Positions 34,153 to 43,100 of a DNA stretch of 64,000 nt are shown here, in pieces. The notes under the pieces were generated by a model, which was given only the letters and a program-made list of their open reading frames with translations, was not told where the DNA came from and did no database searches. Position numbers and translations under genes: made by a program. Location: contig JAEWTV010000091.1 of the NCBI GenBank assembly GCA_023397675.1, positions 31,506 through 95,505 on the forward strand. Reading direction: 5' to 3'. Positions within the stretch are counted from its first letter, which is position 1; the number at the start of each line of letters is the position of its first letter. Source of the DNA: Bacillota bacterium. Lineage in GTDB: Bacteria; Bacillota; Clostridia; Acetivibrionales; JANLFN01.

Positions 34153-35301
34153 ATGGATATACAATTAATTGAAAAAATATTGATCTCGAAAAATATGTGG
34201 TATATGGCAAAAAATCTACTAGATTATGACGATAAGCTGCATCTATGCACTGCTATTAATTTAATGCAAGATTCTGTTGAAATATTTCTATTAGCTATAG
34301 CATTTGAATACGATTCACAAATTAAACAAAATATAAAATTTGAGGAATATTTTCAAGAGATTAATAAAAAGATTATTCCTTATGAATTACCCTTTCAGGC
34401 GCAATTGATAAGACTGAATAAGGCACGTACAGATTCAAAACATTATTGTTTAATACCTCAAAAGACAAATTGCGAAGAGTTTTTAAACATAATTAATGCA
34501 TTTTATATAAACGTTGTAGACAAGTTATTTTCAATCGATTATGAAAGTATTTCTTTATTAGAGACTGTAATAGAAGCAAACCTAAAAAGTTATTTACTTG
34601 CTGCTCAGGATGCATTAAAAAATAAGGAATATGAAAAGTGCGCTATAGAATGTAGAAAAGTTATATATGAAAAATTTGAAAATGATTATAATATTTCAGT
34701 ACTTAAAGGTGAAGATAATGATGCTCTAGTTAGTTTTAAAAGGTATCTATGTAAAGCCCCAGATTATGCAAAAAATAACCAATACATTGAAAAAAACGTC
34801 AAAGATCCAACCGATTATATAGTATTAAATACTACAGAAATTGATAGAAGCCTTTTAAAATACTCTATTGATCATAATACATTTTGGAATATATTGAGAT
34901 TAACACCAAAAGTATATAAAATAGATGAAAATAATTGGGCTATTAAAAGGGACTACAAATTGATAGAGCCAGAAAATCTGATAAATAATATTAACTATAT
35001 ATTCACTTCTACTGTAGAAATTGTATTAAAAATACAAGAATTTAAAAGTAAAATCAAAAAATCTGATCAACGAATTTATGAAATGGAGTTAAAGGGAAAA
35101 GATATACCTATATTTAGTAAAGCAAGTGGCAAATCGGAAATTATAATTGTATTACCTGAAACTGTAAACAAAATATATGTAGAATATTCGACTGTTGGTT
35201 TAGATAATGATAAAAAAATATTTTTTAAGGTATTTCTTGAAATTGAAAAAAATTATTTTGAAGGTTTTGTTAGTGAAGCAAATATATTATTTAAAGATTA
35301 A
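34153..35301 (+). CDS. HEPN-like protein with C-terminal SH3-like domain
   Basis: A 382-residue protein; GAGGGT at 34140-34145 supports the ATG at 34153 over that at 34132. The all-helical N-terminal half contains ARTDSKHY, an R-x4-H motif (R92, H97) placed as in HEPN-type RNase domains. A second helical block (residues about 140-300) follows, and the last 60 residues look like an SH3b fold (IFSKASGKSEIIIVLP .. YFEGFVSEANILF). HEPN proteins are frequent effectors in toxin and phage-defence systems. Here that is inference from the motif and the island context. No obvious antitoxin gene overlaps it. Confidence 0.6.
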   Translation: MDIQLIEKILISKNMWYMAKNLLDYDDKLHLCTAINLMQDSVEIFLLAIAFEYDSQIKQNIKFEEYFQEINKKIIPYELPFQAQLIRLNKARTDSKHYCLIPQKTNCEEFLNIINAFYINVVDKLFSIDYESISLLETVIEANLKSYLLAAQDALKNKEYEKCAIECRKVIYEKFENDYNISVLKGEDNDALVSFKRYLCKAPDYAKNNQYIEKNVKDPTDYIVLNTTEIDRSLLKYSIDHNTFWNILRLTPKVYKIDENNWAIKRDYKLIEPENLINNINYIFTSTVEIVLKIQEFKSKIKKSDQRIYEMELKGKDIPIFSKASGKSEIIIVLPETVNKIYVEYSTVGLDNDKKIFFKVFLEIEKNYFEGFVSEANILFKD

Positions 35302-35302
35302 A

Positions 35303-35358
35303 AAAAACTGAGTGCCATTACGAACGCTCAGCTTTTTTGTAAATGGTAAACAAATATC
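35303..35358 (+). repeat. Duplicated terminator element, copy 2
   Basis: Hairpin CTGAGTG/CGCTCAG (35308-35314 with 35325-35331), a T tract, then GTAAATGGTAAACAAATATC. It is nearly identical to 26231-26288 and ends the HEPN-like transcript. Confidence 0.8.
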
Positions 35359-35427
35359 TTTAAACATATTATTACACAAATTGTCACGAATGTAAGTAGT
35401 TACCAAAAGATATTATATGTTAACAAA

Positions 35428-35871
35428 TTAATCTAGAATACTACCTATTGTCGGTGACAACTTAATAATCGAACCAATTACTGTACTAACTTTTTTACTT
35501 TTTAACACTTTTTTTAGGAATGTAGTAAATTCTTCTTCACTATGTAATCTTTCAACCATGCTTAAATGTGACATCTCAAGTTCAGTTTTTATGTCGTTAT
35601 CTAAGAATACCGAAACAGGGTAAAAAATAATATCATGACTCATAGAAAAAACTTTAAATTTATAGTTTTCTAGATAGTTCCCACGAATAACAAATGAATA
35701 CTGAAAGCCATTAGGTAGTATTTTTATTTTTTGTACTTCATTTAGTTCTTCTAAATCAGCATAAACAAGATTTTTTGTCAATTTAGGCAAAATAGCCATT
35801 TGCCCTTCCAAAATTTCTTTGGGTGTTTTTAAATTAGCTGCTTCAAAATTAACTGGCCAAAAACTATCCAT
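35428..35871 (-). CDS. Hypothetical protein
   Basis: The 147-residue soluble protein starts MDSFWPVNFEAANLKTPKEI. The pattern P-x-N-x(n)-TPxxIL-x-x-Q near the N terminus also occurs in small proteins of accessory and prophage regions, but I cannot name the family. It lies 11 bp downstream of the EEP-family gene on the same strand, suggesting co-expression. GAGGG precedes the start. Confidence 0.6.
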   Translation of the reverse strand: MDSFWPVNFEAANLKTPKEILEGQMAILPKLTKNLVYADLEELNEVQKIKILPNGFQYSFVIRGNYLENYKFKVFSMSHDIIFYPVSVFLDNDIKTELEMSHLSMVERLHSEEEFTTFLKKVLKSKKVSTVIGSIIKLSPTIGSILD

Positions 35872-35882
35872 CTTAAACCCTC

Positions 35883-36680
35883 CTATATTATTTTAAAAAA
35901 TATTGGTAAATGGTCACTTATTTCTTTTTTAGGTCTGCCATTAGACAATAAATTTATATCTTCTATTGTACTAATAATTTTAATACTTTTATCACAAAAG
36001 TGTTTTATTAGAGTTGGTCTTATAATAACTTGGTCAAAAATGTGCCAATAGTAATTAACATAATCAGAATTATCATAAAAGTAAGTACCAGGTATTAATT
36101 TATTATCTCCAAAAAAATTCCACATAGGGTTATAAAACATTGAATATGTCTTGCCTTTAATTTTCCTATTTATATTCGATGAAATAATTTTGTTTGGAAT
36201 AGAGTGAATACCAGTAGCCGAAACCATACCAACTTCAAAAGGATTCATATTAAAATCTCCAACTATTATAGTATTGTTAAAAGAGCTAGCAGTTTCTGAT
36301 TCTTCAATGCTTGCAATTAATTCTCTGGAATGCTCTAAAGAACCTTCAACACCCATATATAGTTTGCTGGGAAAATGTACAAATGCTATTAATTGAAAGC
36401 CAATACTATTATGTGGTATTTTTTTAATAGTGAAATAACTTGTTTCATTGTAAGTTTCTATCTTGCTAGGTGTAAATTTTGTTATAATATCAATTCTTTC
36501 ACAACCCATTTTAGGAACGTGATAAAATAAATATCCTTTTTCACTAAGACTTTTGAGCAAAACATTCATATCATCTTTATATTCCGCGAATGCAATAATA
36601 TCACATTCATAATTAATAATTATAGTTTCAATTATTCTATTTACTTTTTCCCCTTTTATATTCCAAAATAAGTAGTTCAT
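35883..36680 (-). CDS. Endonuclease/exonuclease/phosphatase (EEP) family protein
   Basis: About 265 residues from the ATG at 36680 (MNYLFWNIKGEKVN), which starts exactly on the first EEP strand; an upstream ATG at 36746 adds an odd hydrophobic tail. The motifs are WNIKGE, IIAFAEYKDD (catalytic Glu), IIVGDFNMNP and the terminal SDHLPIFF, as in DNase I-like enzymes. The ribosome binding site is weak (GGGG). It could be a nuclease or phosphodiesterase; island context suggests DNA or nucleotide signalling. Confidence 0.8.
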   Translation of the reverse strand: MNYLFWNIKGEKVNRIIETIIINYECDIIAFAEYKDDMNVLLKSLSEKGYLFYHVPKMGCERIDIITKFTPSKIETYNETSYFTIKKIPHNSIGFQLIAFVHFPSKLYMGVEGSLEHSRELIASIEESETASSFNNTIIVGDFNMNPFEVGMVSATGIHSIPNKIISSNINRKIKGKTYSMFYNPMWNFFGDNKLIPGTYFYDNSDYVNYYWHIFDQVIIRPTLIKHFCDKSIKIISTIEDINLLSNGRPKKEISDHLPIFFKII

Positions 36681-36717
36681 ACAAACCCCGTATACATATA
36701 ATTTAAATTCTGCTAAA

Positions 36718-36972
36718 TTACCGCATACTAATAAAAGAACCAACAACCTTCCCTATAACCTTAAAATCAGTAGTTTTTAAGTCAACAACTATAGGTTGAT
36801 AATCTGAATTAGAACTGTTTGGCATTAACGTAACTACATCGCCAGTCCTGTAAATCTTCTTTACCGTTGCATCATCCCCATTAACAAGTACTAAAGCAAT
36901 TTCCCCATTTTCAACTTCTTCCTGCCTACGGATAAGCACTAATTGACCCTCAACAATGTGTGAAAGGTTCAT
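36718..36972 (-). pseudogene. Truncated S24/LexA-type repressor-peptidase remnant
   Basis: The 84-codon frame is the C-terminal peptidase domain of a LexA/phage-repressor protein: HIVEGQLVLIRRQEEVENGE, the catalytic-lysine segment ATVKKIYRTGD and VIGKVVGSFI. The catalytic serine (in W-D-S-M) is encoded by the codon just before the first ATG, and an in-frame TAG lies a few codons upstream, so the HTH domain and the serine are cut off from any start. It is most likely a prophage-type relic. Confidence 0.7.
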
Positions 36973-37335
36973 GCTATCCCAAGATCTTAAATTCTACTCA
37001 GTTCACCTGTTTTTTAAAGCTAACTATAAATATTATACAAAATTACAAAACAAAAATATATGCATTTTAAATTATATTATGCCAAGTTTAATAAGGAGTG
37101 TTGGAAAAACTTCGTAAGACAAGGCGGAGAAAGTATCAAATGAGGGCGCATATATGTGATATGTAACCGAAATTTGATGCTTTCTCCAACGCAGTAAGTC
37201 GATTTAAGATCAAGGGACGATTGCAGAGTTTTAACACACTCGGCGGAGAGTCAGGGCTCTTGTGTCTGCTCACGCATCCACCCGACGTCGCCCACCGCTC
37301 GCTTCGCTCCGGTACCGGTCTCCTACACTCGCTGA
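36973..37335. other. Non-coding region with a long inverted repeat, upstream of repeat copy E
   Basis: Holds an imperfect inverted repeat of 16 bp arms (37126-37141 with 37172-37187, GGAGAAAGTATCAAAT against its complement with one wobble). At 37240-37254 the 15-bp GGCGGAGAGTCAGGG is identical to the tRNA-Ser 3' end (37450-37464). GC-rich text follows at 37262-37335. The frames read through here are artefacts. Confidence 0.55.
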
Positions 37336-37366
37336 GAAACGTGCATTTAGCACGTTTCTTTTTACG
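37336..37366 (+). terminator. Terminator hairpin before repeat copy E
   Basis: AGAAACGTG/CACGTTTCT with a 7-nt loop and a T tract. A similar ACGTTTC..TTTACGCTCG text precedes repeat copy D, so this hairpin probably belongs to the repeat family. Confidence 0.6.
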
Positions 37367-37391
37367 CTCGTACCCTCGCAGGTTCGAATCC
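37362..37391 (+). repeat. tRNA-T-arm-bearing dispersed repeat, copy E (short form)
   Basis: TTTACGCTCGTACC runs directly into CTCGCAGGTTCGAATCC, lacking the roughly 43-bp middle block found in copies A, B and D. It lies in plus orientation opposite tRNA-Ser(GGA), with a bidirectional terminator between them. Confidence 0.7.
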
Positions 37392-37410
37392 CCTTCAACT
37401 TTTTGCGCAA

Positions 37411-37447
37411 AAAAACAGGATGGGTTAAATAACCCATCCTGTTTTTT
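37411..37447. terminator. Bidirectional terminator of tRNA-Ser(GGA)
   Basis: A perfect 13-bp core ACAGGATGGGTTA/TAACCCATCCTGT is flanked by A and T tracts. It ends the tRNA transcript on the minus strand. Confidence 0.9.
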
Positions 37448-37448
37448 A

Positions 37449-37539
37449 TGGCGGAGAGTCAGGGATTCGAACCCTGGATACCCTTTCAGGTATACATGAT
37501 TTCCAGTCATGCGCCCTCGACCAGCTAAGCGAACTCTCC
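37449..37539 (-). tRNA. tRNA-Ser (anticodon GGA)
   Basis: Acceptor stem GGAGAGT/ACTCTCC, discriminator G and encoded CCA (plus-strand TGG at 37449-37451). It has a long variable arm typical of serine tRNA, T arm GGGTTCGAATCCC and anticodon loop CTGGAAA with GGA at 37502-37504 (read on minus). Its variable-arm/anticodon segment is duplicated at 32765-32789, and its 3' end in part at 37240-37254. Confidence 0.95.
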
Positions 37540-37729
37540 ATCCTTAAAACTGCCGCTTAATTATTTTACATTAGATGCGGTATCTTGTCAATGAAGGATT
37601 GAGCCCACTGCTCAAGAATTTATTGCCATTTGGCAAGGTCATCAGGAAAAAACTTGTTAATGTAATTTTAAAATAGTAAAATAACTTATATGCACAACAG
37701 AAACTTTTATAGCGGGAAAGGCGAATGGA

Positions 37730-38332
37730 ATGAAAAAAAAGGCAGCAGAAGAAATGACCAAAAAGCAGCGTGTAATAAAGGAAATTATCAGCTGGACAGC
37801 AACCATAATGATAGCAATAGTGATTGCCCTGCTTTTAAACCTATTTATAATACAACCTCATGAAGTTATTGGAGATTCAATGCTTCCAAATCTACATAAT
37901 GGAAATGTCGCACTCATATCAAAATTTCATCATACATTTAATATAATGCCGAATTATAAGGATATTGTAGTAATTGACAGCCGTACCGACCGCAATCATA
38001 ATTTCGGCGATGACATTTCAGATTCTTTCAGATACAACATGATAGCAACAAAGCTTTTTGGTCAGGCAAACCATATTTACTGGATCAAGAGGGTTGTAGG
38101 CAAACCGGGTGATACCATAGAAATCAAATCGAATAAGGTATACAGAAACGGTCAGCTGCTAGATGAACCATATATTAATGAACCTATGAGAAATAATTCA
38201 GATCAGACATGGAAGGTACCTAAAGATAGTATTTTTGTAATGGGAGATAACAGGAATGCAAGTTCCGACAGCAGAGTAATCGGTTGTGTTCCTATCAGTA
38301 ATGTAATGGGAAAATTAATTATTAAATTTTAA
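37730..38332 (+). CDS. lepB: Signal peptidase I
   Basis: The 200-residue membrane serine protease removes Sec signal peptides. It has one N-terminal helix (about 24-46), catalytic serine in IGDSMLPNL, catalytic lysine in WIKRVVGKPGDTIE and the C-terminal box MGDNRNASSDSR. It is the short Gram-positive type. The start is the ATG at 37730 after GGCGAATGGA, an average ribosome binding site. Confidence 0.95.
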   Translation: MKKKAAEEMTKKQRVIKEIISWTATIMIAIVIALLLNLFIIQPHEVIGDSMLPNLHNGNVALISKFHHTFNIMPNYKDIVVIDSRTDRNHNFGDDISDSFRYNMIATKLFGQANHIYWIKRVVGKPGDTIEIKSNKVYRNGQLLDEPYINEPMRNNSDQTWKVPKDSIFVMGDNRNASSDSRVIGCVPISNVMGKLIIKF

Positions 38333-38334
38333 AC

Positions 38335-38359
38335 TTAAAGGGACCTAAAGTCCCTTTAA
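38335..38359. terminator. Bidirectional terminator
   Basis: TTAAAGGGAC/GTCCCTTTAA with a 5-nt loop, between the convergent signal peptidase and small hypothetical genes. Confidence 0.85.
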
Positions 38360-38363
38360 TGCT

Positions 38364-38570
38364 TTAAAGCTGTTTTACCTCATAATAATGCTTTCTAACA
38401 TCTTCCTGAGTATATCCGTATCCTGCGTTGTTAATAATACCGCAGGTAGTCTTTATTACAAGTTCAGGAGTTATTTTCCTTTCTTCAAGCAGGAATGACA
38501 GATACTCGAATGTCATGTCAAAAAGCTCCTGCCAATCACTTATTTCCTTAAAATTTATCACTTTACCCAT
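38364..38570 (-). CDS. Small hypothetical protein coupled to PilZ gene
   Basis: The 68-residue acidic protein (MGKVINFKEISDWQELFDMT .. GYTQEDVRKHYYEVKQL) begins at the last base of the preceding stop (TAATG overlap), so it is translationally coupled to the PilZ gene. The family is not known to me. Confidence 0.7.
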   Translation of the reverse strand: MGKVINFKEISDWQELFDMTFEYLSFLLEERKITPELVIKTTCGIINNAGYGYTQEDVRKHYYEVKQL

Positions 38571-39196
38571 TATAAATACAACTGCCTCTTGATCATTTCC
38601 TTTTCACTTAATAAAAGCCTGTCTATATTCTCCTTTATGGTATAGATTGAATTCTTATTTGTAAATATCATCTGAATACCATATTCATTCCGGCCGTAAC
38701 AGGTCTCTTTCCTCATAACAATACCACTGACAGTAAAAACATTATGTTCGAAATTTATATCCAACTCAATATTTTCACCGGGATTAAGCTCTGCTTCAGA
38801 ATAAACTCTGAACCCATTATAACTCATATCTTTTACGTACGCACAACATTTCCTTTCGTTTGTATCATATCTTTTAATGTATCCGTAAAGAGAAACAGGG
38901 AATCGCTCATACTGACGCCTTTCGGCAACTACAAGCATTTTATCGGGGGATATGGTAATATTCTTTGAACCATCTGAAAAGGCAATTATACTGCCTCCGG
39001 TTATCTTTACATCATCATTAATCTTTATTCCAAAAATGACTGGATCTCCTTTTGTAATTTCACTATCCAGCTCAACCGGTTCCTTTATTTGGGCAGTAAA
39101 AAAATTATTGACATCACCGCTTACTATTACACACTTCAGCGGTTTTGTACGTGAGTAATGCCTTAAAATCAAACTACTTGCGTTATTATTCTGCAT
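38570..39196 (-). CDS. PilZ-domain protein
   Basis: About 208 residues from the ATG at 39196, preceded by GGAGAG; a longer frame to 39262 has no good start. The N-terminal YcgR-like beta domain is followed by PilZ with the c-di-GMP-binding motifs RRQYERFPV and DMSYNGF (D/N-x-S-x-x-G). It should bind cyclic di-GMP and pass the signal to an unknown partner, perhaps a motility or surface function. Confidence 0.85.
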   Translation of the reverse strand: MQNNNASSLILRHYSRTKPLKCVIVSGDVNNFFTAQIKEPVELDSEITKGDPVIFGIKINDDVKITGGSIIAFSDGSKNITISPDKMLVVAERRQYERFPVSLYGYIKRYDTNERKCCAYVKDMSYNGFRVYSEAELNPGENIELDINFEHNVFTVSGIVMRKETCYGRNEYGIQMIFTNKNSIYTIKENIDRLLLSEKEMIKRQLYL

Positions 39197-39665
39197 AAAA
39201 TCTCTCCAGTATATTGTATAATAATAATTCGCCAAAAAAACAAAAACCGTAGTCAACGACATACGGTAAAAAAACTGTTCACCGTGGCAGCCCGACTATC
39301 ATAGTAAAACACTTTAGATTCGTGGCTTTGCGTCCTTATTTTTCAATAAGTTTGCCGTTAACATGTAACAGAGATATTTATTTAGTTTTATTGTAATATT
39401 ATGTTAATGATTCAAATTTACTATAAGTCATAGGTCTCAAGAACTACTTTTAGTGTACCACTTTAGACAAATTATGTAAATAGGTTTTATCTAATTTTTT
39501 AATATTTATTCAAAAGCTTTGTTATGGTAAGGATCCTGATAAAGTAAACTTAGTCCATAGTATGTATTACTTACTGTAATTTTCGACATAAGTTTACACA
39601 TAGCTTCAAGGGCTGCAAGGTAAATGAACTTGAAAATCGAGGTATTGTAATCTCAAAGGATTTAA
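39197..39665. other. AT-rich intergenic region with a gene-tail remnant
   Basis: Mostly non-coding. From about 39600 a plus frame reads FKGCKVNELENRGIVISKDL and on to a TAA near 39714, overlapping the next pseudogene in another frame. It has no start and is probably a fragment of a lost gene. Confidence 0.4.
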
Positions 39666-39980
39666 TTGATAAAAAAATTAAAGAAATTACCACAATTGAA
39701 ATCAAAGCTTATTAAAACTTTCTCATCTCTTAAAATAATAAGTGTCATATTTAAAGTTACAGCCTGGCTCGCACTAGTTGTAGGAATTACCGTAATAGCT
39801 TTATTTATTGGGAAAAATAGGCCTATACCTATTATTTTGGCCTAAATTGCTGGAAGTGGGATTGAATTTGTCTTTAATTATGCAATTGCAGAAGTAATAA
39901 CCCTTTTTATAAATATCACTGATAATTCAAGCAGAACAAACAGTATTTTGGAAAAGTATCTTAATAGTACAAAGGGTTAA
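39666..39980 (+). pseudogene. Decayed small membrane protein gene with internal stop
   Basis: A TTG after AAAGGA opens a frame MIKKLKKLPQLKSKL.. with helix VTAWLALVVGITVIALFIG. It is interrupted by TAA at 39843-39845 and continues in the same frame IAGSGIEFVFNYAIAEVITL to TAA at 39978. The pattern of a first helix and then G-x-E-F..A-E-V-I matches small two-helix membrane proteins of clostridia. One point mutation explains the break. Confidence 0.5.
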
Positions 39981-40049
39981 CCAAGAATCTCTATCAAGAT
40001 TCATCGAGCTGTCGACCTTTGAGTTGTAGTTAATATATAGGTATAATAA

Positions 40050-40100
40050 AAACAACCCATCGTATGCAGTTCAAATGAATGTGTGTCCGGTGGGTTGTTT
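40050..40100. terminator. Terminator of the S-layer gene
   Basis: AAACAACCCA/TGGGTTGTTT (40050-40059 with 40091-40100) with T-rich flanks on the minus strand, 11 bp past the stop codon. Confidence 0.75.
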
Positions 40101-40110
40101 TGTTTTTCAA

Positions 40111-43100
40111 TTATTTTACTGTATCCTCAAGGAACCGCTGCAGGAGTGATGCGACCTCGGCGCGGGTAGAGTAGTCTTGCGGCTTTAGTTTTGTATTGGG
40201 ATCACCCTGAATGAAGCCGGCTCCACAGGTCCATTGCATCGCAGCGTAGGCATATTCTGAAATGGTGAGCGCATCGACATAGGACAGGATATTCGTATTC
40301 TCTCCGACTGAGACGTCGTAGCCCCTGTGTTTGGCATAGTTATACAGCATCACGGCAAGCTGCTCCCGTGTCACAGGCGATTCCGGTGCGAATCTGCCGC
40401 TGCCGATTCCCGATACAATGCCGTTTGAGGAGGCCCAGGCGATAGCGGCTTCATACCATGCCCCGGAGGTCACATCGGCAAAGCTGTTCGTATAGCTGTT
40501 GCGGTCTCCGCTCATGCGGTGCAGAACGGCGACAGCCATCGCCCTCGTCATCGTAGCATCTGGCATAAAAAGCACACCACCTGTTCCGTTCATGATGCCG
40601 CGCGCCGCCACGAAATTAACATACCGCTCATACCAACCGGAAACGTCCAAAAAGTCCACGTCATTGTAGCCTACAGAATAGACCGAAAAATGGTTTGTAG
40701 CAAAGGTCACAGTTCCTGTATCCGCATTATACACGCAGTTCGGCACTGATATCAGCTCGCCACTTTCAGATATGTAATATATCACAACATTGTCCGGGTC
40801 TTCACCTTCCGTCAAGGTATATGGAAGGCTGACCGCCACTGTGCCGCCACCGAAATCAGAAATTATCGTTCCGTTCGTGCTTATGGAAAAATCGTAAACT
40901 GGTCTTCTGCCAATCAGTTTTCTCGAATCCTCTGACAGCGATTGCGGATCGACACGCTGGACGGAAATGTCGAGCGCTCCGTCCGTTTGACCTTCTAACT
41001 GCATTAACATCGCCTTGTCAAAAGATAAAGTACCGAGAGGGGTTTTAAACGTAAGCAGACTGACTGAACCTTCGGTCAAGTTCTCCAATACAGAAGCGGA
41101 AAGGTTGAGCCTAAGGCCTGAGGCCGAGTCGGAACCGCTGACGACATTTTCCAGAACTATATTGCCGCTGTCACCAGCCGAGGCCGATAAGCTTTTCAGC
41201 GCCTGCGAGACAATGCTTGCGGTCAAGGCTGCATTGAGCGTCCCGTCCGAATTGAGAACGCCGTTGACTGTTACCGCTGCTGTTGTTGTGCCGCCGGATG
41301 TAGATACATTAATGTCTCCGCCCGTTACAAAGATAGGAGTAACCGGTCCCACAGGATCCGAATCACTTTGGTGTTCGTTAACATTAACATCAAATGTTGC
41401 AGTTCTTCCACCAAAATTGACAATCACAGTCTGTGTACCGACAGAATCTTTATTATATCCCGTAATACTGTAGTCATCGGAAGAAAGGACTACTTTGCTG
41501 TTACTGGAGTAGACTGCAGATATTACTGAACCAGTCATATCCAAATCCTGACCATCAAAGTATTGTGTCTTTGCAGGTTTACTAGTAAGCTCAAGGGATT
41601 CAACTCCGGATACCAGTTGGAGATCAGAGAATGTAACCTTGGCATCACGTGCTGCAAATGCACCTAAATAGAATTCACTAACACCTGTAAAGAAGGTACC
41701 AGAGTCTACCTCTATTACTTGCGAATCAATACTGACTACGCATTTGCCATCTGCTCTTTTTATAATTCTTAAGGTATATTCATTGCCGGCAGACGGTGGT
41801 TTGGGAGTTGGAGCAGGCGAAATGATAGGGATGCTTGTGGTCACCATCGAAGTGCCGCCTTCATTACCTCTCCAAAATGCCTGCATGTTTTGTTCGTATG
41901 CCCCAACTGCAACAAAGTTTGAATTATGGCCGGTTGTAGTTCCATCTACCCCTATGGTTTTTCTTAGCATTAAGCCGAATGACACCTGGCCATCTCCTGT
42001 GACAAAACTGTCAACGTGTGCTTTAGCTGTTAACTGATATGGTTTGCTGGAATCTAAAGGTATGTAATAATAAGCTATACCATCAGAAGTGTTTGAGATT
42101 TTTCCCTTGCTGTTAATACTGCTTAATGTCACACTATTATTAGGGTTTATTGTTATTGAATTGTCAGTTGTATCGGTACTGCTTCCAAATATACGTGATT
42201 GCCATTTGGGTGAAGCTTTTACGTAGGTCAGAGTGGATACATCGGAATGAGATGTATCATGTTCACTATAAGCTACTACCTTGAATTTATAAGTAGCACC
42301 ATCTGTTAGGCCTGAACTTATAGATAATGATGTTGTGGGAGCATCTATTTTGAATGTTTCTATAACATTATCAGAGTTGTCCATACCATATAAGTTATAA
42401 TATACAGCTCCAGTAACAGATGCCCACTCCAATGATACTACGCCATCATTCTGGCTTACCTGAAGTGTAGGTGTATCAAGCGGAGTAGATGGGGTTGCAG
42501 AAATAGAATCCGAAAAAGTACTTCCATTATTATTGACAGACTCAACCTTGTAAAAGTAGGTCTTACCGTTTGTTAAACCTGAGTCCACATAGGGGGCTGC
42601 CTGTGTCGGAGCACTTGTAATTTGAGAGTTTGAAATCTTTACAAACGGCCCAGCATTTGACTCGCTTCTATGCACATTGTAGTAGGTCACGCCGCTCACT
42701 GACGGCCACGACAAACTTACTGTGCCATCACCCTCTACTTTTTGTATGCCTGTTACAGCTTCAGATTTATATACCTGTATATTGTCATAAGCTAATTGGC
42801 TGCAGCCTGAGACAGACTGATATGGGAAATACTGCCCCCCAGTACCAAGATAAATGGAGCTTACGGTTGCTCCTTGAGCTAAGGTTCCAGTATTACAACC
42901 CAAATCTGTACCACTGCCGGTAGGTGTTTGGTAAACACCATATGTCAAAGTATCCATATTAACATTAAATTTTACGTGATACCAGGTTTTATCGGTCATT
43001 TTATAAGACGATATATTAGTAACACCACCAATTGCTAACTTTCTATTTTTTATCTGCAGATCTATCAATGTACTTCCACTATTATTGAGCAGTCGAAACA

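Noticed and set aside
32765..37506. A complete integrative element with integrase
   Set aside because: No tyrosine or serine recombinase gene was found between the 25-bp repeats. Only a scar or relic can be claimed.
37136..37510. Open frames on both strands across repeat copy E and tRNA-Ser(GGA)
   Set aside because: They are translations of the tRNA, terminator and repeat (RVRDSNPGYPFRYT-type text) without ribosome binding sites.
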